NCBI RefSeq assembly: GCF_017948485.1
Contig: NZ_JAFFSX010000009.1
Coordinates: 124,001-188,000, forward strand
Length of the DNA stretch: 64,000 bases
Direction of reading: 5' to 3'
Source of the DNA: Streptomyces sp. GESEQ-35
GTDB taxonomy: Bacteria > Actinomycetota > Actinomycetes > Streptomycetales > Streptomycetaceae
Part shown: positions 1-7,977 of the stretch, in pieces
Layout of the letters: each line of letters opens with the position of its first letter
How positions within the stretch are numbered: the first letter of the stretch is position 1
The notes under the pieces: model-generated
Seen by the model: only the letters and a program-made list of their open reading frames with translations
The model's database searches: none
What the model was told of the DNA's origin: nothing
Made by a program: the position numbers and the translations under genes

Positions 1-1
1 G

Positions 2-130
2 GGCGTCGTGGTCATCGGCGGCATCGTCGCCTGGATCATGCAGGGCATGGGCCTCGGCCAGCCGAAGGACGCCCACGCGTCCTACCAGGCGCTCTCGGAG
101 AAGCACGAGCCGGCCGGTGTCAACGGCTGA
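2..130 (+). CDS. C-terminal fragment of a small membrane protein (HGxxPAAW type)
   Basis: Only the last 42 codons are in the window, so the start lies upstream. They read as a hydrophobic stretch (VVVIGGIVAWIM) followed by a short polar tail ending in GVNG. In Streptomyces a short HGxxPAAW-motif membrane protein commonly lies just upstream of the DUF2752 gene and trpC, and this tail and position fit that family. The motif itself would be in the missing N-terminal part. The function is unknown, and the family call leans on context. Confidence 0.55.
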   Translation, partial: GVVVIGGIVAWIMQGMGLGQPKDAHASYQALSEKHEPAGVNG

Positions 131-210
131 AGTCCCGTACAGCGCAAGCACCGTGTGAGGGGCGGACCGGCGTGGCGCCGGGGCCGCCCCTCACGCGTGC
201 GCGGGGCACA

Positions 211-660
211 ATGCAAGACGTGAACCTCGACAGCCCGAACGCCACACCGTCCCACGCCGGGGCCGTCCTCGGGCGGCTGGCCGTGCCCGTGGGGATGATG
301 GCGGCCGTCGCCGGGGCCTTCGCGTACGTCGGGACAGTGGACCCGAACGAGCCCGGTCACTACCCCGCCTGTCCGCTCCTCCAGTACACCGGCGTCTACT
401 GTCCCGGCTGCGGCGGCCTGCGCAGCGCGCACGCCGTCGTCCACGGGGACTTCCTGGCGGCGCTCCAGGACAACGCGGCCGCGGTGGTCGGCTTCGCGCT
501 CTTCGCCGTCGTATGGACCGTCTGGGTGGTCCGCGCGGCGCGTGGCCGGCGGCCACTGCGGATCGAACTCGGGTCGGCGCACCTGTGGACCGTCGGGGCA
601 TTGCTGCTGGTCTTCACGGTTGTCCGGAACTTGCCGTTCGGTGGCTGGCTCCACCCTTGA
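211..660 (+). CDS. DUF2752 family membrane protein
   Basis: A 149-residue membrane protein with hydrophobic segments near residues 20-41, 88-108 and 124-138. The DUF2752 signature is visible as CPGCGGLRSAH at residues 64-74, preceded by another cysteine (CPLLQ, near 54). The family has no established function; the paired cysteines next to glycines suggest a metal or redox site, which is inference. I chose the ATG at 211; a longer form from 172 would add a low-complexity Pro/Arg leader. It lies upstream of trpC in the usual Streptomyces order, but there is no evidence that it takes part in tryptophan synthesis. Confidence 0.85.
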   Translation: MQDVNLDSPNATPSHAGAVLGRLAVPVGMMAAVAGAFAYVGTVDPNEPGHYPACPLLQYTGVYCPGCGGLRSAHAVVHGDFLAALQDNAAAVVGFALFAVVWTVWVVRAARGRRPLRIELGSAHLWTVGALLLVFTVVRNLPFGGWLHP

Positions 661-798
661 TCAATTGGCGAACGTCCAGGTAATGGGACCGGCGTCAACC
701 GGATGCGAGGCCTACGCCTTCCTCCGGATACCATCGAAGTGACCATCCGTTCTCGCTGGTCGCTGGAACTGTCAACCGTCTGGAAGGGGGCCGCTCGC

Positions 799-1608
799 GT
801 GAGTGTGCTCGACGAGATCATCGACGGAGTCCGTGCCGACCTCGCGGAGCGGCAGGCGCGCGTCAGCCTCGACGAGCTCAAGGAGCGCGCGGCCAAGGCT
901 CCCGCGGCCAAGGACGGTCTGGCCGCCCTGCGCGGGGACGGCGTCAAGGTCATCTGCGAGGTCAAGCGCTCCAGCCCCTCCAAGGGCGCGCTGGCCGCGA
1001 TCGCCGACCCGGCCGGACTCGCCGCGGACTACGAGGCGGGCGGCGCGGCCGTCATCTCCGTCCTCACCGAACAGCGCCGCTTCGGCGGCTCGCTGGCCGA
1101 CCTGGAAGCGGTCCGCGCCCGCGTGGACATCCCGGTCCTCCGCAAGGACTTCATCGTCACGTCGTACCAGCTGTGGGAGGCCCGGGCCTACGGCGCCGAC
1201 CTCGTGCTGCTGATCGTCGCGGCCCTCGACCAGCCCGCCCTGGAGTCCCTCATCGAGCGCGCCGAGTCCATCGGGCTCACGCCGCTCGTCGAGGTCCACG
1301 ACGAGGACGAGGTGGACCGCGCGGTCGACGCGGGCGCCAAGGTCATCGGTGTCAACGCGCGCAACCTCAAGACCCTCGAGGTGGACCGCGGCACCTTCGA
1401 GCGAGTGGCGCCGGAGATCCCCGAAGGCATCATCAAGATCGCCGAATCCGGCGTCCGCGGCCCCCACGACCTCATCGCCTACGCCAACGCCGGCGCCGAC
1501 GCGGTCCTGGTCGGCGAGTCCCTCGTCACCGGCCGAGACCCGAAGTCCGCGGTGGCCGACCTGGTCGCAGCGGGCGAACACCCCGCACTCCGCCACGGCC
1601 GCGGCTGA
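799..1608 (+). CDS. trpC: Indole-3-glycerol phosphate synthase
   Basis: Cytosolic TIM-barrel enzyme that closes CdRP to indole-3-glycerol phosphate in tryptophan biosynthesis. The 269-residue length is normal. Visible signatures are EVKRSSPSKG (residues 54-63, catalytic lysine), VLRKDF (near 113) and the phosphate-binding IAESGVRG and GADAVLVGESL near the C-terminus. The GTG at 799 gives the family N-terminus MSVLDEI and sits behind AAGGGGG; the longer frame from 703 is not family-like. It begins the trpC-trpM-trpB-trpA run. In 661-798 I see no tryptophan-codon leader; a TTGATC/TAATGG pair at 657-686 is at best a weak promoter. Confidence 0.95.
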   Translation: MSVLDEIIDGVRADLAERQARVSLDELKERAAKAPAAKDGLAALRGDGVKVICEVKRSSPSKGALAAIADPAGLAADYEAGGAAVISVLTEQRRFGGSLADLEAVRARVDIPVLRKDFIVTSYQLWEARAYGADLVLLIVAALDQPALESLIERAESIGLTPLVEVHDEDEVDRAVDAGAKVIGVNARNLKTLEVDRGTFERVAPEIPEGIIKIAESGVRGPHDLIAYANAGADAVLVGESLVTGRDPKSAVADLVAAGEHPALRHGRG

Positions 1609-1629
1609 CCCCCCGCTAGGCTTGCCCCG

Positions 1630-1806
1630 ATGACTCTCCCGATGACCGTGCCGACCACGGACCGCTACGCCCGCCTCGCGCGCGGCTGCCGCCCCCGTGG
1701 CTGCCGCGCGCCCGCACGCAGGGTGCACGGCCGCCGGGTCCGCTACGTCATCGGTGACGAACCTGGGCAGGTAAACGGCCAGCGATGGCAACGCCCCTTC
1801 TTTTAG
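1630..1806 (+). CDS. trpM: TrpM-like small tryptophan-operon protein
   Basis: A 58-codon basic ORF between trpC and trpB, reading MTLPMTVPTTDRYARLARGC at the start and rich in Arg and Cys (RGCRPRGCR, RRVHGRRVRYVIGDEPGQVNG). Streptomyces trp clusters carry such a small gene, trpM, reported to modulate tryptophan biosynthesis and differentiation; the identification rests on position, size and this sequence. A start at the second ATG (1642) is possible. The last codons and the TAG stop fall in a repeated element beginning around 1792-1805, so the C-terminus (QRPFF) may have been set by the repeat. Confidence 0.75.
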   Translation: MTLPMTVPTTDRYARLARGCRPRGCRAPARRVHGRRVRYVIGDEPGQVNGQRWQRPFF

Positions 1807-1834
1807 GGGCGCGGGGAACTGCGCGACAAGCCAC
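1805..1834. repeat. Interspersed palindromic repeat, copy 1
   Basis: A 30-bp sequence beginning AGGGGCGCGGGGAACTGCGC, repeated at 34761-34790 with one mismatch. With the preceding CGCCCCT (1792-1798) it forms a 7-bp hairpin over the trpM stop codon. A related core recurs at 43041. This looks like one of the short interspersed repeats I recall as common between Streptomyces genes. Confidence 0.7.
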
Positions 1835-1913
1835 GGACGGCCGGCAGCCGTCCAGAAAGCCCCGCCCCCACGGCGAATAGTGTCATTCCACAAACTCACC
1901 GTGAGGTTTCCGC

Positions 1914-3200
1914 ATGCCCAGCGACTTCTTCATCCCCGACCCGGAGGGTCAAATCCCCAGCCCCGAAGGCTACTTCGGAGCGTTCGGCGGCAAGTTCATC
2001 CCGGAGGCCCTCGTCGCCGCCGTGGACGAGGTGGCCGTCGAGTACGACAAGGCCAGGCACGACCCCGAGTTCGCCCGCGAGCTCGACGACCTGCTGGTCA
2101 ACTACACCGGCCGCCCGTCGGCGCTCACCGAGGTTCCTCGTTTCGCCGCCGAAGCGGGTGGCTGCCGTGTCTTCCTCAAGCGCGAGGACCTGAACCACAC
2201 CGGCTCGCACAAGATCAACAACGTGCTCGGCCAGGCCCTGCTCACCAAGCGCATGGGCAAGACCCGAGTGATCGCCGAGACCGGCGCCGGCCAGCACGGC
2301 GTGGCGACGGCGACGGCCTGCGCGCTGTTCGGCCTCGAATGCACCATCTACATGGGCGAGATCGACACCCGGCGCCAGGCCCTGAACGTGGCCCGGATGC
2401 GCATGCTCGGCGCCGAGGTCATCGCCGTGAAATCCGGATCGCGCACCCTCAAGGACGCGATCAACGAGGCGTTCCGCGACTGGGTCGCCAACGTCGACCA
2501 CACCCACTACCTGTTCGGCACCGTCGCCGGTCCCCACCCCTTCCCCGCCATGGTGCGCGACTTCCACCGGGTCATCGGGGTCGAGACCCGCCGCCAGCTC
2601 CTGGAGCGCGCCGGACGGCTGCCCGACGCGGCCGTGGCCTGCGTGGGCGGCGGCTCCAACGCCATCGGCCTCTTCCACGCCTTCATCCCGGACCCGGACG
2701 TACGCCTTATCGGCTGCGAGCCCGCCGGGCATGGCGTCGAGACGGGCGAGCACGCGGCCACGCTGACCGCCGGTGAGCCCGGCATCCTGCACGGCTCCCG
2801 GAGCTACGTCCTTCAGGACGAGGAGGGCCAGATCACGGAGCCGTACTCGATCTCGGCCGGTCTGGACTACCCGGGCATCGGGCCCGAGCACTCCTACCTC
2901 AAGGACAGCGGGCGCGCCGAGTACCGGGCGGTCACCGACGACGCCGCCATGCAGGCACTGCGCCTGCTGTCGCAGACCGAGGGCATCATCCCGGCGATCG
3001 AGAGCGCGCACGCGCTCGCCGGTGCGCTCGAAGTCGGCCGGGAGCTCGGCAAGGACGGGCTGATCGTGATCAACCTGTCCGGCCGCGGCGACAAGGACAT
3101 GGACACCGCCGCCCGCTACTTCGGGTTGTACGACACCGACGCCGAGGTCGCCGCCGACGCCGGCAGCGAGACCGCTGAGATCGAGGGGGACGCCAAGTGA
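1914..3200 (+). CDS. trpB: Tryptophan synthase beta chain
   Basis: PLP enzyme that condenses indole, channelled from TrpA, with L-serine to give tryptophan; part of the alpha2beta2 complex. 428 residues. The PLP-binding lysine is K100 in HTGSHKINN, preceded by KRED; AETGAGQHG at 121-129 and the PLP-phosphate loop GGGSN at 245-249 are intact. The ATG at 1914 follows GTGAGG and gives the family N-terminus MPSDFFIPDP. Its last codon overlaps the trpA start by 4 bp (GTGA), implying coupled translation of the two subunits. Confidence 0.97.
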   Translation: MPSDFFIPDPEGQIPSPEGYFGAFGGKFIPEALVAAVDEVAVEYDKARHDPEFARELDDLLVNYTGRPSALTEVPRFAAEAGGCRVFLKREDLNHTGSHKINNVLGQALLTKRMGKTRVIAETGAGQHGVATATACALFGLECTIYMGEIDTRRQALNVARMRMLGAEVIAVKSGSRTLKDAINEAFRDWVANVDHTHYLFGTVAGPHPFPAMVRDFHRVIGVETRRQLLERAGRLPDAAVACVGGGSNAIGLFHAFIPDPDVRLIGCEPAGHGVETGEHAATLTAGEPGILHGSRSYVLQDEEGQITEPYSISAGLDYPGIGPEHSYLKDSGRAEYRAVTDDAAMQALRLLSQTEGIIPAIESAHALAGALEVGRELGKDGLIVINLSGRGDKDMDTAARYFGLYDTDAEVAADAGSETAEIEGDAK

Positions 3201-4015
3201 GCGGCAACATCCAGCTGTTGACGGACACCCTCGCCGGCGCGAAGGCGGAGGGCAGGTCCGCTCTGATCGCCTACCTCCCGGCCGGATTCCCGACCGTCGA
3301 CGGCGGCATCGAGGCGATCAAGGCCGTCTTCGACGGCGGCGCCGACGTCGTCGAGGTCGGCCTGCCGCACAGCGACCCGGTCCTCGACGGACCTGTCATC
3401 CAGACCGCCGACGACATCGCCCTGCGCGGCGGCGTCAAGATCGCCGACGTCATGCGCACGGTCCGGGAGGCGTACGAGGCGACCGGCAAGCCGGTGCTCG
3501 TGATGACGTACTGGAACCCGATCGACCGCTACGGCGTCGAGCGCTTCACCGCCGAGCTCGCCGAGGCGGGCGGCGCGGGCTGCATCCTGCCCGACCTGCC
3601 CGTGCAGGAGTCGGCGCTGTGGAGGGAGCACGCCGAGAAGCACGGCCTCGCGACGGTCTTCGTCGTGGCGCCCAGCAGCAAGGACGAGCGGCTCGCGCAG
3701 ATCACCGCGGCGGGCAGCGGCTTCGTCTACGCCGCCTCGCTCATGGGTGTCACCGGCACCCGTGCGTCGGTGGGCGCGCAGGCCCAGGACCTGGTCCAGC
3801 GCACCCGGGCCACCGGCACCGACCTGGCGGTCTGTGTCGGGCTCGGTGTCTCCGACGCGGCCCAGGCCGCCGAGGTCGCCGGCTTCGCGGACGGCGTGAT
3901 CGTCGGGTCGGCCTTCGTGAAGCGGATGCTGGACGCGGCGGACGACACAGCCGGTGTCGAGGCCGTCCGCGCCCTCGCCGGTGAGCTGGCGAAGGGCGTG
4001 CGCGGCCAGGCATAA
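3197..4015 (+). CDS. trpA: Tryptophan synthase alpha chain
   Basis: TIM-barrel subunit that cleaves indole-3-glycerol phosphate to indole and glyceraldehyde-3-phosphate and passes indole to TrpB. 272 residues. The catalytic pair is E53 and D64 in VEVGLPHSDPVLDGP, matching Glu49 and Asp60 of the enteric enzyme. The GTG start overlaps the trpB stop. It is the last gene of the tryptophan run, followed by the hairpin at 4052-4078. Confidence 0.97.
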   Translation: MSGNIQLLTDTLAGAKAEGRSALIAYLPAGFPTVDGGIEAIKAVFDGGADVVEVGLPHSDPVLDGPVIQTADDIALRGGVKIADVMRTVREAYEATGKPVLVMTYWNPIDRYGVERFTAELAEAGGAGCILPDLPVQESALWREHAEKHGLATVFVVAPSSKDERLAQITAAGSGFVYAASLMGVTGTRASVGAQAQDLVQRTRATGTDLAVCVGLGVSDAAQAAEVAGFADGVIVGSAFVKRMLDAADDTAGVEAVRALAGELAKGVRGQA

Positions 4016-4051
4016 CGGAATATTCGGTCACTCGAACGGGTGGACCTGGGG

Positions 4052-4078
4052 CCGGGGAGGCGCGGTGCGCCTCCCCGG
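4052..4078 (+). terminator. Hairpin terminator after trpA
   Basis: Perfect 12-bp inverted repeat, CCGGGGAGGCGC with its complement, around a 3-nt GGT loop, followed by TTCGTTCT. It ends 15 bp before the GTG of the next gene, so it separates the trp operon from it or acts as a leaky attenuator. Confidence 0.8.
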
Positions 4079-4093
4079 TTCGTTCTGTGGGGT

Positions 4094-4867
4094 GTGAGCG
4101 AGAAGAACCGTGAGGGAAAGCGCACCGCCCGCGAGCGGCTGGCGGACGAGCGCGAGAAGCAGAAGTCCGCGGACAAGCGACGACGGACCCTGATCGTGGG
4201 CGCGAGCGTCGTCTGCGTCCTGGGTCTCGCGGCGGTGATCGGCGTCGTCGCGGCGAACGCGGGCAAGGACGACAGCGAGAGCGCAGGGCCGCTCGTGGCG
4301 CCCTCGGGGGCGAACGGCGAGGAGAACCTCGCCATCCCGGTCGGCAAGAGCAGCGCCAAGTCGACGCTCACGGTCTGGGAGGACTTCCGCTGCCCGGCCT
4401 GCAAGGCCTTCGAGACGGCATACCGCTCGGCCATCCACGAACTGACGGACGCCGGGCAGCTCAGAGCCGAATACCGCCTCGCGACGATCATCGACGGCAA
4501 CATGGGCGGCACCGGCTCCCGCAACGCGGCCAACGCCGCGGCCTGCGCCCAGGACGCCGGAAAGTTCACCGCGTACCACGACGTGCTGTACGACAACCAG
4601 CCGCCGGAGACCGACGACGCCTTCGGCAAGAACAGCAAGCTCATCGAGCTGGCCGCCAAGGTCGACGGTCTCGACACCCCGGCCTTCCGCACCTGCGTGG
4701 AGAAGGGGACGTACAACACCTGGGTCGGGAAGTCCGCGGACGCCTTCCAGAAGGGCGGCTTCAGTGGCACGCCGACCGTGCTGCTCGACGGCAAGAACAT
4801 CTCGCAGGACCAGACGATGACGCCGGCGAAGCTGAAGCAGCTGGTACAGCAGGCGAACCAGGGGTGA
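4094..4867 (+). CDS. Membrane-anchored DsbA-family thioredoxin-fold protein
   Basis: 257-residue protein with a highly charged cytoplasmic N-terminus (residues 1-31), one transmembrane helix (33-54) and an extracytoplasmic thioredoxin-fold domain. The redox motif is CPAC at 100-103 (WEDFRCPACKAF); the cis-proline region is GTPTV near 232. This is the DsbA/thioredoxin_4 layout of actinobacterial disulfide oxidoreductases; substrates are unknown. I chose the GTG at 4094 (MSEKNREGK) because a start at 4040 would place the trpA terminator inside the gene. It lies between trpA and lgt in the usual Streptomyces order. Confidence 0.88.
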   Translation: MSEKNREGKRTARERLADEREKQKSADKRRRTLIVGASVVCVLGLAAVIGVVAANAGKDDSESAGPLVAPSGANGEENLAIPVGKSSAKSTLTVWEDFRCPACKAFETAYRSAIHELTDAGQLRAEYRLATIIDGNMGGTGSRNAANAAACAQDAGKFTAYHDVLYDNQPPETDDAFGKNSKLIELAAKVDGLDTPAFRTCVEKGTYNTWVGKSADAFQKGGFSGTPTVLLDGKNISQDQTMTPAKLKQLVQQANQG

Positions 4868-4948
4868 GCCGGGGGCGCCCCCCGTTATGGACCCGTAGCC
4901 GGGCTGCTTGCCGTGGGTGCGGCCCGGCAGGGTAGCGTCGACCTTGCC

Positions 4949-5911
4949 ATGGAACTTGCCTACATTCCCAGCCCGTCGCGCGGGGTGATCCACCTCGGCC
5001 CCATTCCGCTGCGCGGCTATGCGTTCTGCATCATCATCGGCGTCTTCGTCGCCGTCTGGCTCGGCAGCAGGCGCTGGGTCGCCCGGGGCGGTCGGCCCGG
5101 CACGGTGGCCGACATCGCCGTCTGGGCGGTGCCCTTCGGCCTCGTCGGCGGCCGGCTCTACCACGTGATCACGGACTACGAGCTGTACTTCAGCGAGGGC
5201 CGCGACTGGGTGGACGCCTTCAAGATCTGGGAGGGCGGCCTCGGTATCTGGGGCGCGATCGCGCTCGGTGCGCTGGGCGCGTGGATCGGCTGCCGCCGCC
5301 GCGGCATCCCGCTGCCCGCCTACGCCGACTCCGTCGCGCCCGGCATCGCTTTGGCGCAGGCGATCGGACGCTGGGGCAACTGGTTCAACCAGGAGCTGTA
5401 CGGGCGGGAGACCGACCTTCCCTGGGCCCTGCACATCACGTCCTCGGCGGACGGCCGGGTGCCCGGGTACTACCACCCGACGTTCCTTTACGAGTCGCTG
5501 TGGTGCATCGGCGTCGCGGTTCTCGTCATCTGGGCCGACCGCCGCTTCAAGCTCGGACACGGGCGGGCCTTCGCGCTGTACGTCGCCTCGTACTGTGTCG
5601 GCAGGTTCTGGATCGAGTACATGCGGGTCGACGAGGCCCACCACATCCTGGGCCTCCGCCTCAACAACTGGACCGCCCTGGTCGTGTTCCTGCTCGCGGT
5701 GGTGTACATCGTGGTGTCGGCGAAGAAGCGGCCGGGGCGGGAAGCGATCGTCGAACCGGATCCGGAGGTCGATGCGGATGCGGATGCCTCCGGCGGTTCG
5801 GCCGAGGGTGCGGATAAGGGTGCGGATGAGGCCGGCGGTGCTGAAGAGGCCGACGGTGACGAGGAGAAGGACGGGGCTGAGACCGAGTCCGGGTCTGCGA
5901 AGAAGACCTGA
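4949..5911 (+). CDS. lgt: Prolipoprotein diacylglyceryl transferase
   Basis: Polytopic membrane enzyme that transfers diacylglycerol from phosphatidylglycerol to the lipobox cysteine of prolipoproteins, the first step of lipoprotein maturation. 320 residues. The Lgt signature GRWGNWFNQELYG is at 140-152, and the FGLVGGRLYHV region around 63-73 is present. The C-terminus (about 265-320) is a low-complexity Asp/Glu/Ala tail, a common actinobacterial extension that varies in length. The ATG at 4949 (MELAYIPSPSRG) is the family start. It ends 17 bp before a strong bidirectional terminator. Confidence 0.95.
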   Translation: MELAYIPSPSRGVIHLGPIPLRGYAFCIIIGVFVAVWLGSRRWVARGGRPGTVADIAVWAVPFGLVGGRLYHVITDYELYFSEGRDWVDAFKIWEGGLGIWGAIALGALGAWIGCRRRGIPLPAYADSVAPGIALAQAIGRWGNWFNQELYGRETDLPWALHITSSADGRVPGYYHPTFLYESLWCIGVAVLVIWADRRFKLGHGRAFALYVASYCVGRFWIEYMRVDEAHHILGLRLNNWTALVVFLLAVVYIVVSAKKRPGREAIVEPDPEVDADADASGGSAEGADKGADEAGGAEEADGDEEKDGAETESGSAKKT

Positions 5912-5927
5912 GGTTTGGTTGTACGTG

Positions 5928-5963
5928 GATGAGGGCGCCCGTGTCGACACGGGCGCCCTCATC
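5928..5963. terminator. Perfect 36-bp palindromic terminator between convergent genes
   Basis: GATGAGGGCGCCCGTGTC followed directly by its reverse complement: an 18-bp perfect inverted repeat without spacer. It lies between the end of lgt (+) and the end of the CitE-like gene (-) and can end transcription from both sides. Confidence 0.85.
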
Positions 5964-5974
5964 TGTGTGTGCGA

Positions 5975-6787
5975 TCAGTTTCGGCGCGCCAGGGACAGTG
6001 TTCGCTGCGCCGCTGCCACCACCGCCGCGTCGATGAAGGTGCCGTCCGGGAAGGCCTGGGCGCCCTGGTCCTCCGTGGCCGCCTTGATGATCGTCTCTGC
6101 GTGTTCCAGCTCCTCCTCCGTAGGGAGGTAGGCGCGTTCGATGACCGGGAGTTGGCGGGGGTGGATGGCGGCGCGGCCCAGGAAGCCGAGGGTGCGGCCG
6201 TGGGCGCAGGATGCGGTCAGGCCGTCCAGGTCGCGGGTGTCCGGGTGGACCGACTGGGGCGGTGGCGGGAGGCCGGCCGCACGGGCGGCGACGATCACGC
6301 GGGAGCGGGGCCAGTCCAGGCCCGCGTCGTCCCGTACGCCCAGGTCGGCCCGGAGGTCCGCCTCGCCCAGGGCGATGCCGTGGAGTGCCGGGTGGGCGGT
6401 CGCGATCGCATGGGCGTGTTCGATGGCGAGGGCTGTTTCCAGGAGGGCGTACAGGGGTGGGCCGGTGTGGAGTTCCGCGATGTGGACGACCTGTTCGGGG
6501 GTTGCCACCTTGGGGAGGCGCAGGCCTGAGACGCCCGGGAGGGGTGCCAGCGTCCTGAGGTCGGCCGTCACGAACGGGCCGTCCAGGGCGTTGACGCGGA
6601 CGTGGACCGGGAGCGGCTGGGGGGCGCGGAGGAGTTCGGCCGTCGCCGCGCGGGCGTACTCCTTGCGGTCCGGGGCGACCGCGTCCTCCAGGTCGATCAC
6701 CACCACGTCGGCGCCCGAGGCGAGGGCCTTGGTGACGATGTGCGGGCGGTCGCCGGGGACGTAGAGCCAGGTCAGGGGGAAGGTCAC
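5975..6787 (-). CDS. HpcH/HpaI-CitE family CoA-ester lyase
   Basis: 270-residue CitE-like TIM barrel. Family features are LYVPGDRP near the N-terminus, DLEDAV at 32-37 (Mg and substrate site), the VNALDGP loop and GIALGEADLRADLG. Relatives cleave or form 3-hydroxyacyl-CoA esters such as malyl-CoA or citramalyl-CoA; the substrate here cannot be told from sequence. The GTG start overlaps the stop of the upstream CoA-transferase by 4 bp, so a CoA-transfer plus C-C lyase sequence on one acid is likely (inference). It is the last gene of the seven-gene minus-strand unit with the ADP-ribosylglycohydrolases. Confidence 0.85.
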   Translation of the reverse strand: MTFPLTWLYVPGDRPHIVTKALASGADVVVIDLEDAVAPDRKEYARAATAELLRAPQPLPVHVRVNALDGPFVTADLRTLAPLPGVSGLRLPKVATPEQVVHIAELHTGPPLYALLETALAIEHAHAIATAHPALHGIALGEADLRADLGVRDDAGLDWPRSRVIVAARAAGLPPPPQSVHPDTRDLDGLTASCAHGRTLGFLGRAAIHPRQLPVIERAYLPTEEELEHAETIIKAATEDQGAQAFPDGTFIDAAVVAAAQRTLSLARRN

Positions 6788-7977
6788 CGTACGGCTCCCT
6801 CTTTGCGCAACGCCTCCAACTCGGCGGTCGTCAGGCCGAGTTCGGTGAGGACCGGGTCTGTGTCCGCGCCGTGCGGGCGGCCCGTCCAGCGGATCGCGCC
6901 GGGGGTTTCGGAGAGGCGGAAGAGGACGTTCTGCATGCGCAGGGGACCCAGTTCCGGGTCGTCGACGGTGGTGATCGTGTCGAGGGCCTGGTACTGCGGG
7001 TCGGTCATCACATCCCGTACGTCCTGGATCGGGGCCACCGCCGCCTCCGCCTTCTCGAAGGCCGCGAGGACCTCGGTGCGGGGGCGTTCGGCGATCCAGG
7101 TGCCGACCGCCTCGTCGAGGACGTCGGCGTGGCGGGCCCGGTCGGCGCCCGTCGCGAACCACGGTTCGTCGATCAGGTCCGGGCGGCCGACGAGACGCAT
7201 GACGCGTTCCGCGACCGACTGGGCCGAGGTCGAGACGGCGACCCAACTGCCGTCCGCGGTGCGGTAGGTGTTGCGCGGGGCGTTGTTGGCGGACCGGTTG
7301 CCGGTGCGTTCCTGTACGTATCCGAGCTGGTCGTACCAGGTCGGCTGCGGGCCGAGCACCGTCAGGATCGGTTCGATGAGGGCCATGTCGACGACCTGGC
7401 CCGCGCCGGTGCGGTCGCGGCCGGCGAGTGCGGTCATGACGGCGTACGCCGTCGCGAGGCCGGCGATCGAGTCGGCGAGGCCGAAGGGCGGGAGCGTCGG
7501 GGGTGCGTCCGGTTCGCCGGTGATCGCGGCGAAACCGCTCATCGCCTCGGCGAGGGTGCCGAAGCCGGGGCGGTGGGCGTAGGGGCCGAACTGGCCGAAG
7601 CCGGTGATCCGGGTGAGGACCAGACGGGGGTTGGCGGCCGACAGTTCCGGCCAGCCGAGGTCCCACTTCTCCAGGGTGCCGGGACGGAAGTTCTCGATGA
7701 CGACGTCGGCCGTGGCGGCGAGGCGGAGGAGGGTGGTGCGGCCGCCGGGTTTGGAGAGGTCCAGGGTGATCGTGCGCTTGTTGCGGCCGAGCAGCTTCCA
7801 CCAGAGGCCGATTCCGTCCTTGGACGGGCCATGACCTCGGGCGGGGTCCGGTCTCCTCGGATGCTCGACCTTGATGACCTCGGCGCCGAAGTCCCCGAGC
7901 AGGGTGGCGGCGAGGGGGCCGGCGAAGAGGGTGGCCAGGTCGAGGACGCGGAGGCCGGTGAGGGGCGGTGCAGTCAT
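6784..7977 (-). CDS. CaiB/BaiF family (class III) CoA-transferase
   Basis: 397-residue formyl-CoA-transferase-like enzyme. The N-terminus reads LTGLRVLDLATLFAGP and DFGAEVIKVEHP, typical of the family, and the predicted catalytic aspartate is D169 (GLADSIAGL), the same number as in formyl-CoA transferase. It would move CoA between an acyl-CoA donor and a free acid; the acid is unknown. The ATG at 7977 overlaps the upstream kinase stop by 4 bp, and its own stop overlaps the CitE-like gene, so the three are co-translated. Confidence 0.88.
   Translation of the reverse strand: MTAPPLTGLRVLDLATLFAGPLAATLLGDFGAEVIKVEHPRRPDPARGHGPSKDGIGLWWKLLGRNKRTITLDLSKPGGRTTLLRLAATADVVIENFRPGTLEKWDLGWPELSAANPRLVLTRITGFGQFGPYAHRPGFGTLAEAMSGFAAITGEPDAPPTLPPFGLADSIAGLATAYAVMTALAGRDRTGAGQVVDMALIEPILTVLGPQPTWYDQLGYVQERTGNRSANNAPRNTYRTADGSWVAVSTSAQSVAERVMRLVGRPDLIDEPWFATGADRARHADVLDEAVGTWIAERPRTEVLAAFEKAEAAVAPIQDVRDVMTDPQYQALDTITTVDDPELGPLRMQNVLFRLSETPGAIRWTGRPHGADTDPVLTELGLTTAELEALRKEGAVR

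Noticed and set aside
661..798. Possible tryptophan attenuator before trpC
   Set aside because: No leader ORF with consecutive Trp codons and no clear alternative hairpins were found.
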